Of a stretch of DNA of 64,000 nucleotides, positions 10,401 through 18,996 are shown in pieces (within the stretch, counting starts at the first letter, position 1; each line of letters begins with the position of its first letter). Made by a program: the position numbers and the translations under genes. Source of the stretch: Sphingobacterium kitahiroshimense (lineage in GTDB: Bacteria > Bacteroidota > Bacteroidia > Sphingobacteriales > Sphingobacteriaceae); the NCBI RefSeq assembly GCF_025961315.1, contig NZ_JAOQNK010000001.1, forward strand, positions 2,046,001 through 2,110,000, read 5' to 3'. A model generated the notes under the pieces. That model had not been told where the DNA came from, searched no databases, and saw only the letters and a program-made list of their open reading frames with translations.

Positions 10401-10683
10401 TACCCTCCGCATCGGAAGAGGTCGCTAAAGTCTTTCCCACGACTCTAATTGTTGCTCCAGCGATGGGTTCTTTAGTCGCGGCATCCTGAACTTTTCCTCG
10501 AACAGGGTTTTGCGTAATCTGTGTGTTGACTACATAATTTGACACATCAGCAAATTTTGACATCGGATTACCTAATGACTGATGGCTAATTAACACGAGC
10601 GCTGTGGACGCCCAAAGGGAGTATTTTATCGATTTTTTATGCTCAATAAAATCCTCGTTAAGAAACTGTAATAGTTTTCTCAT
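7405..10683 (-). CDS. SusC/RagA-family TonB-linked outer-membrane transporter
   Basis: Outer-membrane TonB-dependent channel partner of the downstream SusD. The N-terminus has a short cytoplasmic stretch followed by a hydrophobic signal (SLWASTALVLISHQSLG). A CarboxypepD_reg-like beta-sandwich domain follows (VRGKVQDAATKEPIAGATI, about residues 62-145), then the plug with SLQGRATGVQ and the SusC signature PLYIIDGVP, and a long beta barrel ending in the aromatic terminus LSLGF. The 1092-aa length is typical. There is no STN domain, so regulation through FecR/sigma is not suggested. First gene of the susC-susD operon. Confidence 0.95.
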   Translation of the reverse strand: MRKLLQFLNEDFIEHKKSIKYSLWASTALVLISHQSLGNPMSKFADVSNYVVNTQITQNPVRGKVQDAATKEPIAGATIRVVGKTLATSSDAEGNFQIDAALNDVLEITYVGFSKQSVNVTSTSLPLIVGMQGQTGDLDEVVVTGYSTQRKKDLTGAVSVVNVDQLKSTPAASAVESLQGRATGVQVVTDGAPGATPQIKIRGYSTINNNEPLYIIDGVPYEGKLSWLNQNDIESMQVLKDASAASIYGSRANNGVVIVTTKMGKSGKPQINLDAYFGIQVPNSSRFPKMLSPQQVLDIENRLDGKNNTLPDYIIAGTKLGHDIKPADLDMSKYKYDASSRADFYQITKANQAGTNWFDALSQNAPTQSYQLSATGGGENANYAFSGGYLNQKGTIIHTGFEKYNVRSNMSFSAFDKKLRFGENIQYSFTEGFGMGVNTNTAGDYIGEGSALGFAYRIHNLIPVYDEGGNFAGSVGGQYGNGENPVAIASRAQDNKNKSNLFFGNVYGEYDLLKGLTFRTSMGMKYENYNTVSYTYPNPEFTEGSFNNGMIESSGINKEWTWTNTLNYKAKFNDEHNLNILLGTEAISSRYRQISARGNGFFTTESLDYFYIDAASKDIFGNGEGTVGSLFSIFGKVDYSFKDRYILSGTVRRDGSSTFGPDNKYGVFPGVSAAWRLSEEEFLKGSSWLNDLKIRAGYGVTGNQRIPQNQYVNRYKVDVNSSSYPINGPLSSGVWQNAYSNPAIKWEQVSALNLGLDFSIMNGDFDGSFDWYNKKTTDMLYPLPLPAVGVGRADAPYVNIGDMQNKGVEFSLNYHYGKKQEKPFTLDLSANISRNVNKIVSLAPSISQQVYGAFRSMETSILKAGEPLGAFYGYKVVGIYQDAADVASTPYADGKSRIGGLKYADINGDNVIDANDRTIIGSPHPDFVYSLNINATYKNFDFMAYFYGSKGNQNYEATRYFTDFGVFKGQKSVRVLDEWSPKNNGSMIPSQVNDASPYEYASSSYYVQDASFLKLKNLQVGYNLPVQNLFGANSSVRKFRMYFAVTNLFTITKYEGLDPEVTATPSDYPALGVDFGVYPQARQYMLGLSLGF

Positions 10684-11067
10684 AATGTGAAAAAGGTTTA
10701 ATTTGGTAATTTAATCAGTGCTAAACCCTATTGAAAGAATCTCCCCTAGCACCATATGTTTAGTTGTTACCTAATGTACGCAATCGATTGATTTTTCATA
10801 ATTATTCCGAAAAAATGTTTTTAACATTACCATAACACATTGATAATTAACGATTAAAATTATAAAGCCTTATTGTAACAAGTACATCATGTAACAAAAA
10901 AAAGACAATTTAACTTAATATCCATTAGTTTAAAGAATGACTTTAAATGATCAAGATCCACTCTAGATTAATTCTTAACACAAATGATTTACCTCGAAAA
11001 AAAATAATCAGAATCTATTTAATTCGATTTATTTTTAAGTTTTAATGACAGAAATCATAGATATGTT
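10684..11067. other. intergenic region upstream of susC
   Basis: 384 bp of AT-rich DNA holding the susC promoter and 5' leader on the minus strand. I found no exact TAnnTTTG box and no small ORF. A shorter leader might hide an sRNA target or transcriptional control element, but nothing specific is visible. Confidence 0.4.
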
Positions 11068-11117
11068 CTAAACATAAAAAGGCAGCCCTAATATTAGGGC
11101 TGCCTTTTTATGTTTAG
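11068..11117 (-). terminator. intrinsic terminator of nhaA
   Basis: A perfect palindrome with 25-nt arms meeting at 11092/11093 and a GC-rich core GGCAGCCCT. It begins 12 nt after the nhaA stop on the minus strand. The arms carry AAAAA/TTTTT, so it could act in both directions. Confidence 0.88.
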
Positions 11118-11128
11118 TTTTTATTTAG

Positions 11129-12301
11129 CTATGCTGTCTTTTTACCAACACTTGCTAAAAATAAATAGCCGATTGCTCCTGAAAATAAAGATCCGATGAG
11201 TACTGCAAATTTTGCTTCTTCAATAAGCATGGGATCAGTAAAAGCTAATATAGATACAAAGATAGACATCGTAAACCCTATACCGCCTAGTAAACCTACT
11301 CCAAAAATATGTTTCCAATTTGCACCTTCAGGCAACGTACATAACTTTAATTTCGTAGCAATGAAAGATATCCCTAATATCCCAACAGATTTTCCAACCA
11401 ATAAACCGCCTATTATACCAATACCCAAAGCAGTGGTCAATCCGTGCACCATTTCACTTTGTATAGTAATATTGGTATTTGCGATTGCAAATAAAGGGAT
11501 AATGATAAAATTGACGGGAGAAGTGAGTATATGTTCCAATTTTTCTAACGGTGATTCATCGTCTGTTGCATTTGTTGGTAATGATAGTGCTACCAATACC
11601 CCCGCAATGGTGGCATGTATCCCTGAATGATGAATAAAATACCAGATAAATACTCCTGGTATCAAATAGGCCCATATTTTTTTTACTCCAAAAAAATTAA
11701 GCAACAATAAGAAAGCAAAAATTCCTAATGCAATGAATAAATAATTATAATGCAGATCGCCGCTATAAAACAATGCAATAACTAAAATAGCCAACAAATC
11801 ATCAACGATTGCTAAAGCCGCTAAAAAGATTTTTAGACTTGCCGGAACCCGATTACCCAATAATGTAATCACAGCCAAGGCGAAAGCGATATCTGTAGCC
11901 ATAGGGATACCCCAACCATGCTCAGTTGGTAATCCTTTATTAATAAACAAATAAATAAGGGCTGGTAAAATAGCTCCACCCACAGCAGCTAATATGGGGA
12001 GTAATGCTTTCTTTGGAGAAGATAATTCACCCTCTACCAATTCACGCTTGATCTCTAAACCTACCAAAAGGAAAAATATTGCCATCAAACCATCGTTAAT
12101 CCAAAGCAGTACCGAATAGTTTAACTGAATATGATCTGTTTCAAAACCTAGAGTTGTATTTAATAGCTTACTGAATGAATCTGCTAAGGGACTATTGGCT
12201 AATATTAAAGAAAGAATAACACAGATAAATAACAGAATACCGCCAATATTACTAGACTGTAAAAACTGCTTGAAAATTTTTAGATTAATTAATTTTGACA
12301 T
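11129..12301 (-). CDS. nhaA: Na+/H+ antiporter NhaA
   Basis: Inner-membrane electrogenic antiporter (two H+ in, one Na+ out) for sodium and pH homeostasis. The TM4/TM5 core motifs are present: ATDIAFALAVITLLG and AIVDDLLAILVIALF, the latter with the paired aspartates that bind Na+/H+ (Asp163/Asp164 in E. coli). The 390-aa length matches the family, with about 12 hydrophobic segments. It is monocistronic with a strong terminator. No NhaR-like regulator lies nearby. The ATG at 12301 precedes the typical start SKLINLKIFKQFL. Confidence 0.96.
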   Translation of the reverse strand: MSKLINLKIFKQFLQSSNIGGILLFICVILSLILANSPLADSFSKLLNTTLGFETDHIQLNYSVLLWINDGLMAIFFLLVGLEIKRELVEGELSSPKKALLPILAAVGGAILPALIYLFINKGLPTEHGWGIPMATDIAFALAVITLLGNRVPASLKIFLAALAIVDDLLAILVIALFYSGDLHYNYLFIALGIFAFLLLLNFFGVKKIWAYLIPGVFIWYFIHHSGIHATIAGVLVALSLPTNATDDESPLEKLEHILTSPVNFIIIPLFAIANTNITIQSEMVHGLTTALGIGIIGGLLVGKSVGILGISFIATKLKLCTLPEGANWKHIFGVGLLGGIGFTMSIFVSILAFTDPMLIEEAKFAVLIGSLFSGAIGYLFLASVGKKTA

Positions 12302-12564
12302 GAAGACTGTTTCATTTAGTGATCAATAAGGAAATATACAAGCTCCAAAATGACTGCGGAACTTTAACTATGTAATTCTACTAAGATAAGTTTTTCTTTT
12401 ATAATAACAGGTTTTTTTGCCTCAATAATCATGGTTTTAGAATGAAAAAAAACCTCCAATGTTAACAAAATCAAATACACAAAACACTTAACAAAAACTT
12501 CACATACATTTTACGCAGAGATTAAAAACGATACTTATCTTTATAATAAATAAAAAACAGAAAG

Positions 12565-12660
12565 ATGATTAAAGATTTTGAAGTACAAACATTAGAAAGC
12601 TACACGGATGTAATCGAATTTACATTTGATGGAGATGATTTATTATCGGGTGAAGATTAA
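12565..12660 (+). CDS. standalone acidic small ORF of 31 codons, function unknown
   Basis: It begins ATG ATT AAA GAT TTT GAA and ends GGT GAA GAT TAA, giving 31 residues with ten Asp/Glu and a C-terminal DGDDLLSGED. AGAAAG sits just before the ATG. About 25 nt upstream is TATCTTTA, one base off the TAnnTTTG box, and a Rho-independent terminator follows 24 nt after the stop. It therefore looks like a complete transcription unit oriented opposite to both neighbours (nhaA and the TPR gene). There is no signal peptide, Cys or Gly-Gly motif and no modification enzyme nearby, so I do not assign it to a peptide class. It could also be a short regulatory RNA with an incidental ORF. Confidence 0.45.
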   Translation: MIKDFEVQTLESYTDVIEFTFDGDDLLSGED

Positions 12661-12684
12661 CCTACATTGATAAACAATTTGTCG

Positions 12685-12709
12685 CACGCTTAAAGCGTGT
12701 TTTTTTTTA
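12685..12709 (+). terminator. intrinsic terminator after the 31-codon ORF
   Basis: Stem CACGCT/AGCGTG (12685-12690 with 12694-12699) with a 3-nt loop, followed by a run of nine T residues on the plus strand. Textbook form. Confidence 0.85.
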
Positions 12710-12731
12710 TCTTATACATTCATAAAATAAA

Positions 12732-12759
12732 AAGGACCAATGTAAGCCATCAGTCCCTT
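12732..12759 (-). terminator. probable terminator downstream of the TPR gene
   Basis: On the minus strand a short stem (AAGG(G)AC with GTCCTT, one bulge) is followed by TTTATTTT. It lies about 140 nt after the TPR stop codon. Weaker than the neighbouring hairpins. Confidence 0.4.
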
Positions 12760-12897
12760 CATATTATACCAATAATAGATTTTAAATTCCTTGTTTTTAA
12801 CGAACCTATGAACGGTGCTAATTAAACAGAGTGTATTTTGGCTGATCCATACCATACATTAGCAATGATCAAATTAACTATTCAGGATATAAAATCT

Positions 12898-15183
12898 TTA
12901 TTTTTTCAACCAGCTAAACCAGCCGGAGCTCCATTCTTTCTTTTTCTCTAATGCCTTTTCATGCTTCGGAAAAAACTTTAGAATATTTTGTATTTTTTGT
13001 TTGCCGCTTTCTGTATCATTCAATTCAAATGAAGCTTCGGCAGACATCAACAACATTTCGCACCAATCATCATCTTCTTCCCAATTCTGACTTTTATACA
13101 TTTCGTCAGACTCTTGAGCAATTCGAATAACATTGTTCCAGTCATTTAAATGAAAATAAGTACGGATTAAATGAAGCAGTATCAAATGAAAATCACCATG
13201 TGATTCCTCTTCTTCCAAAGTTGCTTTTGTAGAACTATACGCCACCAATAAATCCTGCAATGCTGCTGTATAGTTTGCAGTTAAAAAGTACGACTTCCCT
13301 CTGAGGTAATGTAACTTGCGATAATCTATTAATGCCATCTCCTGTATGGGTTTTGTCGCTTCATAATTATTAGCACAGGCGATACATTGTTCATATTGTT
13401 CCAATTGGAAATAGTTTTGCATTAACATGTACCAATTTGAAGCATCATCAGGTTTGCTTTCCAGCTCTTTCTGCCAATCTTTTAACGTTTCAGAATCTCC
13501 ACGATGATTGATTAAATCAAAACGAGCATTTTGAATTTCCATATAAGCCTGACGTGTAACAAATAAATCTTCCTCATCGTATTCAGCATATTCTGAAGAT
13601 TGAATCAATTCATCATATTCCCGAGAAATTGTTTTTAAACGCTCTTCAGCTTCCTTAATATACCCGAGCTTAAATTCGCATTTCGTTACATAAGCTGAAA
13701 TTCGAAGGTAGTTTGGTAAATCAAATTCTTTAAAACTATCATCCAATAATTCATGATAATTGATTAGTGCATCTTCAAATTCATTTTTTTCAAAATAGGC
13801 ATCTGCCATGGTATTATACAGCTCCCAGAATCTACTATATGTCAGTCCTTCTTTACAGATCTCAATCACTTCATCATATTTTCGTTTACTGCTCAGCGCT
13901 AATGCATAATTATTACAGCACATGGACATGAGCTGATGGTTAATGAAGTAATTCGCTTCAAATTTATTTTCGTGGAAATAAGCTTTAAATGCGAGGTATG
14001 CTCTTTCAAAAAACTGTAAGCGATAATTCAATAAGGCCATATCGAGTATTGGTGAGCCAATTGAATTTTCGAATTCTGAAAATTCGCAACCGGAATTAAA
14101 ATAGTCAATAGGTCCATCTTCTGGCCAATTTAATACGACGGGCAATTGTTTATGAACTTCGTAATAAGTGAGTATATAACGGTATATAGTAACTGAAAAA
14201 CCACCTAATTCGACAGCTTTTACCAGATAGGGCAAAGCTTCTTCATAGTTACCACCTTCAAGAATATAAGTACCCGCAAAGTGATAGGGTACAAACCAAT
14301 CTGGATTAAGATCTATATAACGTTTTGCTTCGATAAGAGGATCGGATAAGTCCAATCCCAGTTCTTCCCGAAAATTACGTTGGACCATAATCGCAAAGTA
14401 AATACATTGCTTGTTTTCTAAGCCACCATTTAATAGATCGATTACCTGTTCATAAAACTTAAATATCTCTGCGTCAAGTTCAGGATCTTCATTTCCATAC
14501 AACACAGCCTTAGTACCGGCCCAACCGATCATGTCATAATCATGATATTCCATTGCAAGCTGTCCTATGTCTAGGTAAAGCAATACATTATTGGAAAGAA
14601 TATCATGTTTGTATTTTTTAAATTCAGCTAAGGCTTGTTGATGTTGATCTAAATTTTCACGGAGTATCATTGCTTTAAAGAGTAAACTCTCTGTTAGCAA
14701 AGCACATTTACTAATACGATCATGGGCGTATAGCACTTCATAAATAGATAATAATTCATTGATATTACCTATAGATTCATTAAACTTTTCATGCAAATAA
14801 TTTAAATCAGCTTTAAAACGGCATACGTTCTCCAGTTCATCTTCATGAATACTCAACCTATCTATATACGATGCATACTCATCGTAATCTAGATCTTTAT
14901 AAAAGAATCGTGTTGTTTCCAACAAACCAAAAAGAGCGGCCTCATTATTGGGCTCTATTTCAAGAATAGATTTATAAATTGTAATAACTTCCTGAAAATC
15001 TTCTAATAATAATTCCTTACTATCTTCTTCTGAATTTTGAAAATCAAGTTCTTTAAGTACAGTAGCTTTTAAAATTAGTGTGGGAATATCTTGAGGATTC
15101 AGTACCAGAAAAACTTCTAATTCGGACAAACAATCCTCATATCTTCCTTCTTCATACAAATTAACTAAATCTTGAAACTTCAT
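12898..15183 (-). CDS. large tetratricopeptide-repeat (TPR) protein
   Basis: A 761-aa soluble protein made almost entirely of paired helices. TPR-like units are visible at the N-terminus (LVNLYEEGRYEDCLSELE), in the middle (YEEALPYLVKAVELGG, YDEVIEICKEGLTYSRF, FEDALINYHELL) and at the C-terminus (YTAALQDLLVAYSS). It is acidic overall, has no signal peptide or membrane segment, and ends with an aromatic tail WSSGWFSWLKK. TPR arrays usually scaffold protein complexes; no partner is evident. Orthologues are expected only in related Sphingobacteriaceae. It is transcribed in the same direction as the thrS-rplT cluster but separated from it by the rplT terminator, so it is likely on its own promoter. 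Confidence 0.8.
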   Translation of the reverse strand: MKFQDLVNLYEEGRYEDCLSELEVFLVLNPQDIPTLILKATVLKELDFQNSEEDSKELLLEDFQEVITIYKSILEIEPNNEAALFGLLETTRFFYKDLDYDEYASYIDRLSIHEDELENVCRFKADLNYLHEKFNESIGNINELLSIYEVLYAHDRISKCALLTESLLFKAMILRENLDQHQQALAEFKKYKHDILSNNVLLYLDIGQLAMEYHDYDMIGWAGTKAVLYGNEDPELDAEIFKFYEQVIDLLNGGLENKQCIYFAIMVQRNFREELGLDLSDPLIEAKRYIDLNPDWFVPYHFAGTYILEGGNYEEALPYLVKAVELGGFSVTIYRYILTYYEVHKQLPVVLNWPEDGPIDYFNSGCEFSEFENSIGSPILDMALLNYRLQFFERAYLAFKAYFHENKFEANYFINHQLMSMCCNNYALALSSKRKYDEVIEICKEGLTYSRFWELYNTMADAYFEKNEFEDALINYHELLDDSFKEFDLPNYLRISAYVTKCEFKLGYIKEAEERLKTISREYDELIQSSEYAEYDEEDLFVTRQAYMEIQNARFDLINHRGDSETLKDWQKELESKPDDASNWYMLMQNYFQLEQYEQCIACANNYEATKPIQEMALIDYRKLHYLRGKSYFLTANYTAALQDLLVAYSSTKATLEEEESHGDFHLILLHLIRTYFHLNDWNNVIRIAQESDEMYKSQNWEEDDDWCEMLLMSAEASFELNDTESGKQKIQNILKFFPKHEKALEKKKEWSSGWFSWLKK

Positions 15184-15304
15184 AAACTACGGCTCTTTTA
15201 TATAAAAATAAAAATATATTCCAAACTTCAAAACAGTTAAAAAAAATAAAGCTTAAAAGAGCTCATTATTAAAACGATAAATAATCGAAAGTTTGTAACA
15301 ACAA

Positions 15305-15326
15305 AAAAGGAACCCTGATGGGTTCC
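15305..15326 (-). terminator. intrinsic terminator of the thrS-infC-rpmI-rplT cluster
   Basis: On the minus strand GGAACCC-ATCA-GGGTTCC is followed by TTTTTTGT, about 37 nt after the rplT stop. Confidence 0.85.
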
Positions 15327-15363
15327 TTTCCAATATCTAACAAATTGACTCAGGGTTAAAACT

Positions 15364-15708
15364 CTATTTTACTGCGTCAATAACTGCTTTGAAAGCATCT
15401 GGGTTGTTTAAAGCTAAATCAGCTAAAACCTTACGGTTTAAACCAATATTTTTAGCATTTAATTTACCAATCAACACTGAATAAGATAATCCTTGTTGAC
15501 GGGCTCCAGCGTTAATACGTTGAATCCATAAAGCTCTAAACTCGCGTTTTTTGGTTTTACGGTCGCGGTAAGCGTACTGTAAACCTTTTTCTACTGTATT
15601 TTTAGCAATAGTATATACTTTGCTACGTGATCCATAATAGCCTTTCGCTAATTTAAGGATTTTTTTACGTCTTCTTCTCGAAGCAACTGCGTTAACCGAA
15701 CGTGGCAT
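15364..15708 (-). CDS. rplT: 50S ribosomal protein L20
   Basis: Early-assembly 23S rRNA-binding protein of the large subunit. It starts [20 protein letters not shown], the conserved basic N-terminal extension, and contains the typical [21 protein letters not shown] and NPDAFKAVI segments. The 114-aa length is standard. Last gene of the translation cluster, 97 nt after rpmI, with a terminator behind it. In several bacteria L20 represses this operon by binding its mRNA; a candidate structured spacer precedes the gene. Confidence 0.98.
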   Translation of the reverse strand: MPRSVNAVASRRRRKKILKLAKGYYGSRSKVYTIAKNTVEKGLQYAYRDRKTKKREFRALWIQRINAGARQQGLSYSVLIGKLNAKNIGLNRKVLADLALNNPDAFKAVIDAVK

Positions 15709-15805
15709 ATTTTTAAAATTATTTGGTAAAAGGCGTCATGTTTCTCAATGATCTTACAACCCTGTACCCGGTTAAAAAATTATTATTAATTAAATCGAAT
15801 AAAAC
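15709..15805 (-). other. rpmI-rplT spacer with a GC-richer segment
   Basis: The 97-nt spacer is long for adjacent ribosomal genes. Its middle (about 15727-15776) is markedly less AT-rich than the flanks and on the minus strand contains CCGGGTACAGGG and a small TCAT/ATGA stem. It may be a ribosomal-protein mRNA site, but no known L20 leader fold was recognised. Confidence 0.25.
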
Positions 15806-16006
15806 TTATTTACCGATAGCAAGCATACGTTTAACGTTGCCCATATCGCCATCAGATACATAACTTGTTGTTGTTAAGTTACGTTTACGTTTTGTGCTCT
15901 TTTTTGTCAAGATGTGGCTTTTGAAAGCGTTTTTTCTTGCGATTTTACCTGTTCCAGTAAGCTTAAAACGTTTTTTAGCGCTGGAATTGGTTTTTACTTT
16001 TGGCAT
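15806..16006 (-). CDS. rpmI: 50S ribosomal protein L35
   Basis: Small basic large-subunit protein of 66 aa. It begins [20 protein letters not shown], the family signature, and contains KRKRNL. It sits 40 nt after infC in the universally common infC-rpmI-rplT order. Confidence 0.98.
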   Translation of the reverse strand: MPKVKTNSSAKKRFKLTGTGKIARKNAFKSHILTKKSTKRKRNLTTTSYVSDGDMGNVKRMLAIGK

Positions 16007-16046
16007 AATACTTTAAATTTTATATCAATCTGTTAGAATTTTTTTA

Positions 16047-16610
16047 TTATTTTTTAGCTACCAATTTAGGCGCCAAAGTTAAAAACATACGTTTTCCTTC
16101 TAATTTCGGTAATAATTCTACTTTACCTACTTCTTCTAACGCTTGTGCAAAACGCAATAACAGGATCTCTCCTTGTTCTTTGTGTACAATTGCACGGCCT
16201 TTAAAGTGTACGTAAGCACGAACTTTTTCACCGCTTTCAAGAAATTTGATCGCATGTTTCAATTTGAAGTCAAAATCATGTTCACTGGTATTAGGTCCGA
16301 AACGGATTTCCTTAATAACAGTTTGTTTTGCATTAGCTTTGATTTCTTTTTGTTTCTTCTTTTGCTCGTAAACAAATTTACTGTAGTCGATAATTTTACA
16401 AACCGGCGGAACAGCATTTGGCGAAATCTCAACTAAATCAAGTTCCAATTCATCTGCAAGCTCTAAAGCTTTACGTGTAGGATATACTCCTGTTTCCACA
16501 TTGTCACCTACCAAACGTACCTCAGGCACACGGATTAGTTCATTAATGCGGTGATCTGGTTCTTTCTTCCTCATTGGTGGTCTAGGACCACCTGGTCTTT
16601 TTAATGCCAA
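16047..16610 (-). CDS. infC: translation initiation factor IF-3
   Basis: Binds the 30S subunit and checks start-codon/initiator-tRNA pairing. The N-domain ([15 protein letters not shown]) and C-domain ([31 protein letters not shown]) are both complete, and the 187-aa length is usual. The chosen start is a TTG at 16610, 12 nt after the thrS stop. The in-frame sequence between them has only ATA, TTT, AAA and CAT before the thrS stop codon, so no ATG is available until residue 13. A rare start codon is a known feature of infC in E. coli (AUU), where IF-3 rejects its own mRNA. The same feedback is inferred here. Confidence 0.95.
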   Translation of the reverse strand: MALKRPGGPRPPMRKKEPDHRINELIRVPEVRLVGDNVETGVYPTRKALELADELELDLVEISPNAVPPVCKIIDYSKFVYEQKKKQKEIKANAKQTVIKEIRFGPNTSEHDFDFKLKHAIKFLESGEKVRAYVHFKGRAIVHKEQGEILLLRFAQALEEVGKVELLPKLEGKRMFLTLAPKLVAKK

Positions 16611-16622
16611 ATGTTTAAATAT

Positions 16623-18554
16623 TTAAACGGTTATTTCTTTAATTAATACTTCTCTAAATTCGTCAGCAGTCATGGATCCCATGTCTACTGAACCATGTTT
16701 ACGCACAGAAATCGTGCCACTCTCAGCCTCTTTCTCCCCTACAATCAACATATAAGGCAGTTTTTTCACCTCTGCATCTCTGATTTTGCGACCCACTTTT
16801 TCATCACGCAAGTCTATCAGTCCGCGAATATCGGAATTATTTAGCGATTCTAAAAGGTTTTTCGCATATTCTTCATATTTTTCTGACACTGGTAAGACGA
16901 TAAATTGTTCTGGGGCAAGCCATAATGGAAATTCTCCAGCACAGTGTTCGATCAATACAGCAATAAAACGCTCCATAGAACCAAATGGTGCTCTATGAAT
17001 CATCACTGGTCTATGCTTTGCATTATCAGAACCTGTATACTCCAGTTCGAAGCGCTCAGGTAAATTATAATCCACTTGAATAGTACCTAGCTGCCATCTA
17101 CGTCCCAAAGCATCCTTCACCATGAAATCCAATTTAGGTCCATAGAAAGCTGCCTCGCCATATTCGACGACAGTCGATAATTCTTTTTCTGCAGCGGCCT
17201 CGATAATTGCACTTTCTGCAAGAGCCCAATTTTCATCGGTACCAATATATTTGGTGCGATTTTCTGGATCTCTTAATGAAATCTGTGCAGTATACTCTTC
17301 AAAACCTAATGCTTTAAAAACATACAACACCAAGTCAATCACTTTTTTAAATTCTTCCTTCACCTGATCTGGGCGACAGAATAAATGTGCATCATCTTGT
17401 GTAAACCCTCTTACACGTGTCAAACCATGTAATTCTCCAGATTGCTCGTAGCGGTAAACCGTACCAAATTCTGCAAAACGTACAGGAAGATCTTTATAAG
17501 AGCGTGGCTTTGTTTTATAAATCTCACAGTGATGTGGACAGTTCATCGGCTTCAAGAAAAACTCTTCGTCTTCAACTGGAGTTCTTATCGGCTGGAATGA
17601 ATCTTCGCCATATTTATCATAGTGCCCAGAAGTTACGTACAATTGTTTATTACCGATATGAGGTGTCATCACAGGTTCATAACCTGATTTTAACTGAGCT
17701 CTTTGTAAAAAATCTTGTAATTTTTGACGCAAAGCTGCTCCTTTCGGCAACCACAATGGTAATCCTGCTCCTACTTTCTCTGAAAAAGCAAACAACTCTA
17801 ATTCCTTACCTAATTTACGATGATCACGCTTTTTTGCTTCTTCAATGAACTTCAAATATTCTGTTAATTCAGAAGCTTTTGGAAACGTTACCCCATAAAT
17901 ACGAGTCAATTGTTTACGAGACTCATCACCTCTCCAGTATGCACCGGCAACATTTGTTAATTTGATCGCTTTGATAAATCCCGTATTAGGAATATGTGGT
18001 CCACGACATAGATCGGTAAATTCTCCCTGTGTATAGAATGTAATCTTTCCATCTTCCAGATCTTTAATCAGATCTAATTTATATTCGTCTCCTTTTTCAG
18101 TAAAATATGCAATAGCATCAGCTTTAGAAACAGCTTTACGTTCGAAAATTTCTTTACGTTTTGCTAGTTCTAGCATCTTATCTTCAATCTGCTTAAAATC
18201 ATCAGATGAGAATTCACGATCTCCAAAATCAACGTCATAATAGAAACCCGTCTCAATAGCGGGACCTATACCAAACTTGATACCTGGGTAAAGATCTTCT
18301 AATGCCTCTGCTAATAGATGCGCAGAAGAATGCCAAAAGGTAGATTTACCATTTGTATCATTCCAGGTCAACAACTTTACTGCAGAATCTTCTTCAATAG
18401 GACGAGATGAGTCCCAAATCTCTCCATTCACTTCGGCGGCTAACACATTTCTAGCTAAACCTTCCGAGATTGACAATGCTACTTGAGCAGCTGATGTTCC
18501 TTTTTCGTACTCACGAACGGAACCATCAGGTAATGTAATTTTAATCATCAACAA
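16623..18554 (-). CDS. thrS: threonyl-tRNA synthetase
   Basis: Class II aminoacyl-tRNA synthetase charging tRNA-Thr. It has an N-terminal TGS domain ([13 protein letters not shown]), the SAD editing domain with [11 protein letters not shown], and the class II core with motif 2 [18 protein letters not shown] and motif 3 [11 protein letters not shown]. Zinc ligands include Cys in [10 protein letters not shown]. The C-terminal anticodon-binding domain ends [14 protein letters not shown]. The 643-aa length is standard. First gene of thrS-infC-rpmI-rplT. The start may be Met1 or Met3. No T-box or leader peptide was found upstream. Confidence 0.98.
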   Translation of the reverse strand: MLMIKITLPDGSVREYEKGTSAAQVALSISEGLARNVLAAEVNGEIWDSSRPIEEDSAVKLLTWNDTNGKSTFWHSSAHLLAEALEDLYPGIKFGIGPAIETGFYYDVDFGDREFSSDDFKQIEDKMLELAKRKEIFERKAVSKADAIAYFTEKGDEYKLDLIKDLEDGKITFYTQGEFTDLCRGPHIPNTGFIKAIKLTNVAGAYWRGDESRKQLTRIYGVTFPKASELTEYLKFIEEAKKRDHRKLGKELELFAFSEKVGAGLPLWLPKGAALRQKLQDFLQRAQLKSGYEPVMTPHIGNKQLYVTSGHYDKYGEDSFQPIRTPVEDEEFFLKPMNCPHHCEIYKTKPRSYKDLPVRFAEFGTVYRYEQSGELHGLTRVRGFTQDDAHLFCRPDQVKEEFKKVIDLVLYVFKALGFEEYTAQISLRDPENRTKYIGTDENWALAESAIIEAAAEKELSTVVEYGEAAFYGPKLDFMVKDALGRRWQLGTIQVDYNLPERFELEYTGSDNAKHRPVMIHRAPFGSMERFIAVLIEHCAGEFPLWLAPEQFIVLPVSEKYEEYAKNLLESLNNSDIRGLIDLRDEKVGRKIRDAEVKKLPYMLIVGEKEAESGTISVRKHGSVDMGSMTADEFREVLIKEITV

Positions 18555-18969
18555 ATATGATTATTTTTAGTAATTATTTATAAAACAATACCTTACAGAT
18601 ACACAACATACTAAATTGTTAATTATCAATAAGGCTTAATAAATTAAATCTATTCCTAGACCTATTATCCATCAAATATACTGAAAATAATCCATAATTG
18701 CACTTTTAAGTCTTTATTGCACTCCCATCATTGATCGACACATTTTAGTTCTACCCTTCAATTGGAAGATAGCACAACATAATGCAAACGTAACATAGGA
18801 ATATTCATCATAAAAATGCTGAACTAACAGTTTATGATAAAAATTCGTTAATGATAAACATGGAGATATATAGAATCCTGTCTGCGACAAATAAGATCGT
18901 CAAGTAATTTGACTATCTAATCTAAAAGTAATGAATTGAAAACAATCCCGATATCACAATCTTTTTTAT
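18555..18969. other. divergent intergenic region thrS/queE
   Basis: About 415 bp of AT-rich DNA between divergent genes, holding the thrS promoter (minus) and the queE promoter (plus). CATATTTG, one base from TAnnTTTG, lies close to the thrS ATG on the minus strand. I found no ORF, repeat or structured RNA. Confidence 0.35.
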
Positions 18970-18977
18970 TATTTTTG
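18970..18977 (+). promoter_or_regulatory. Bacteroidota -7 box of queE
   Basis: TATTTTTG matches TAnnTTTG and ends 19 nt before the queE ATG. No good -33 box at standard spacing. Confidence 0.5.
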
Positions 18978-18996
18978 CAATCTTAAATTCATTACT

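Noticed and set aside
11196..11630. Antisense frame of 144 codons inside nhaA
   Set aside because: A shadow of nhaA on the other strand; nhaA itself is fully conserved.
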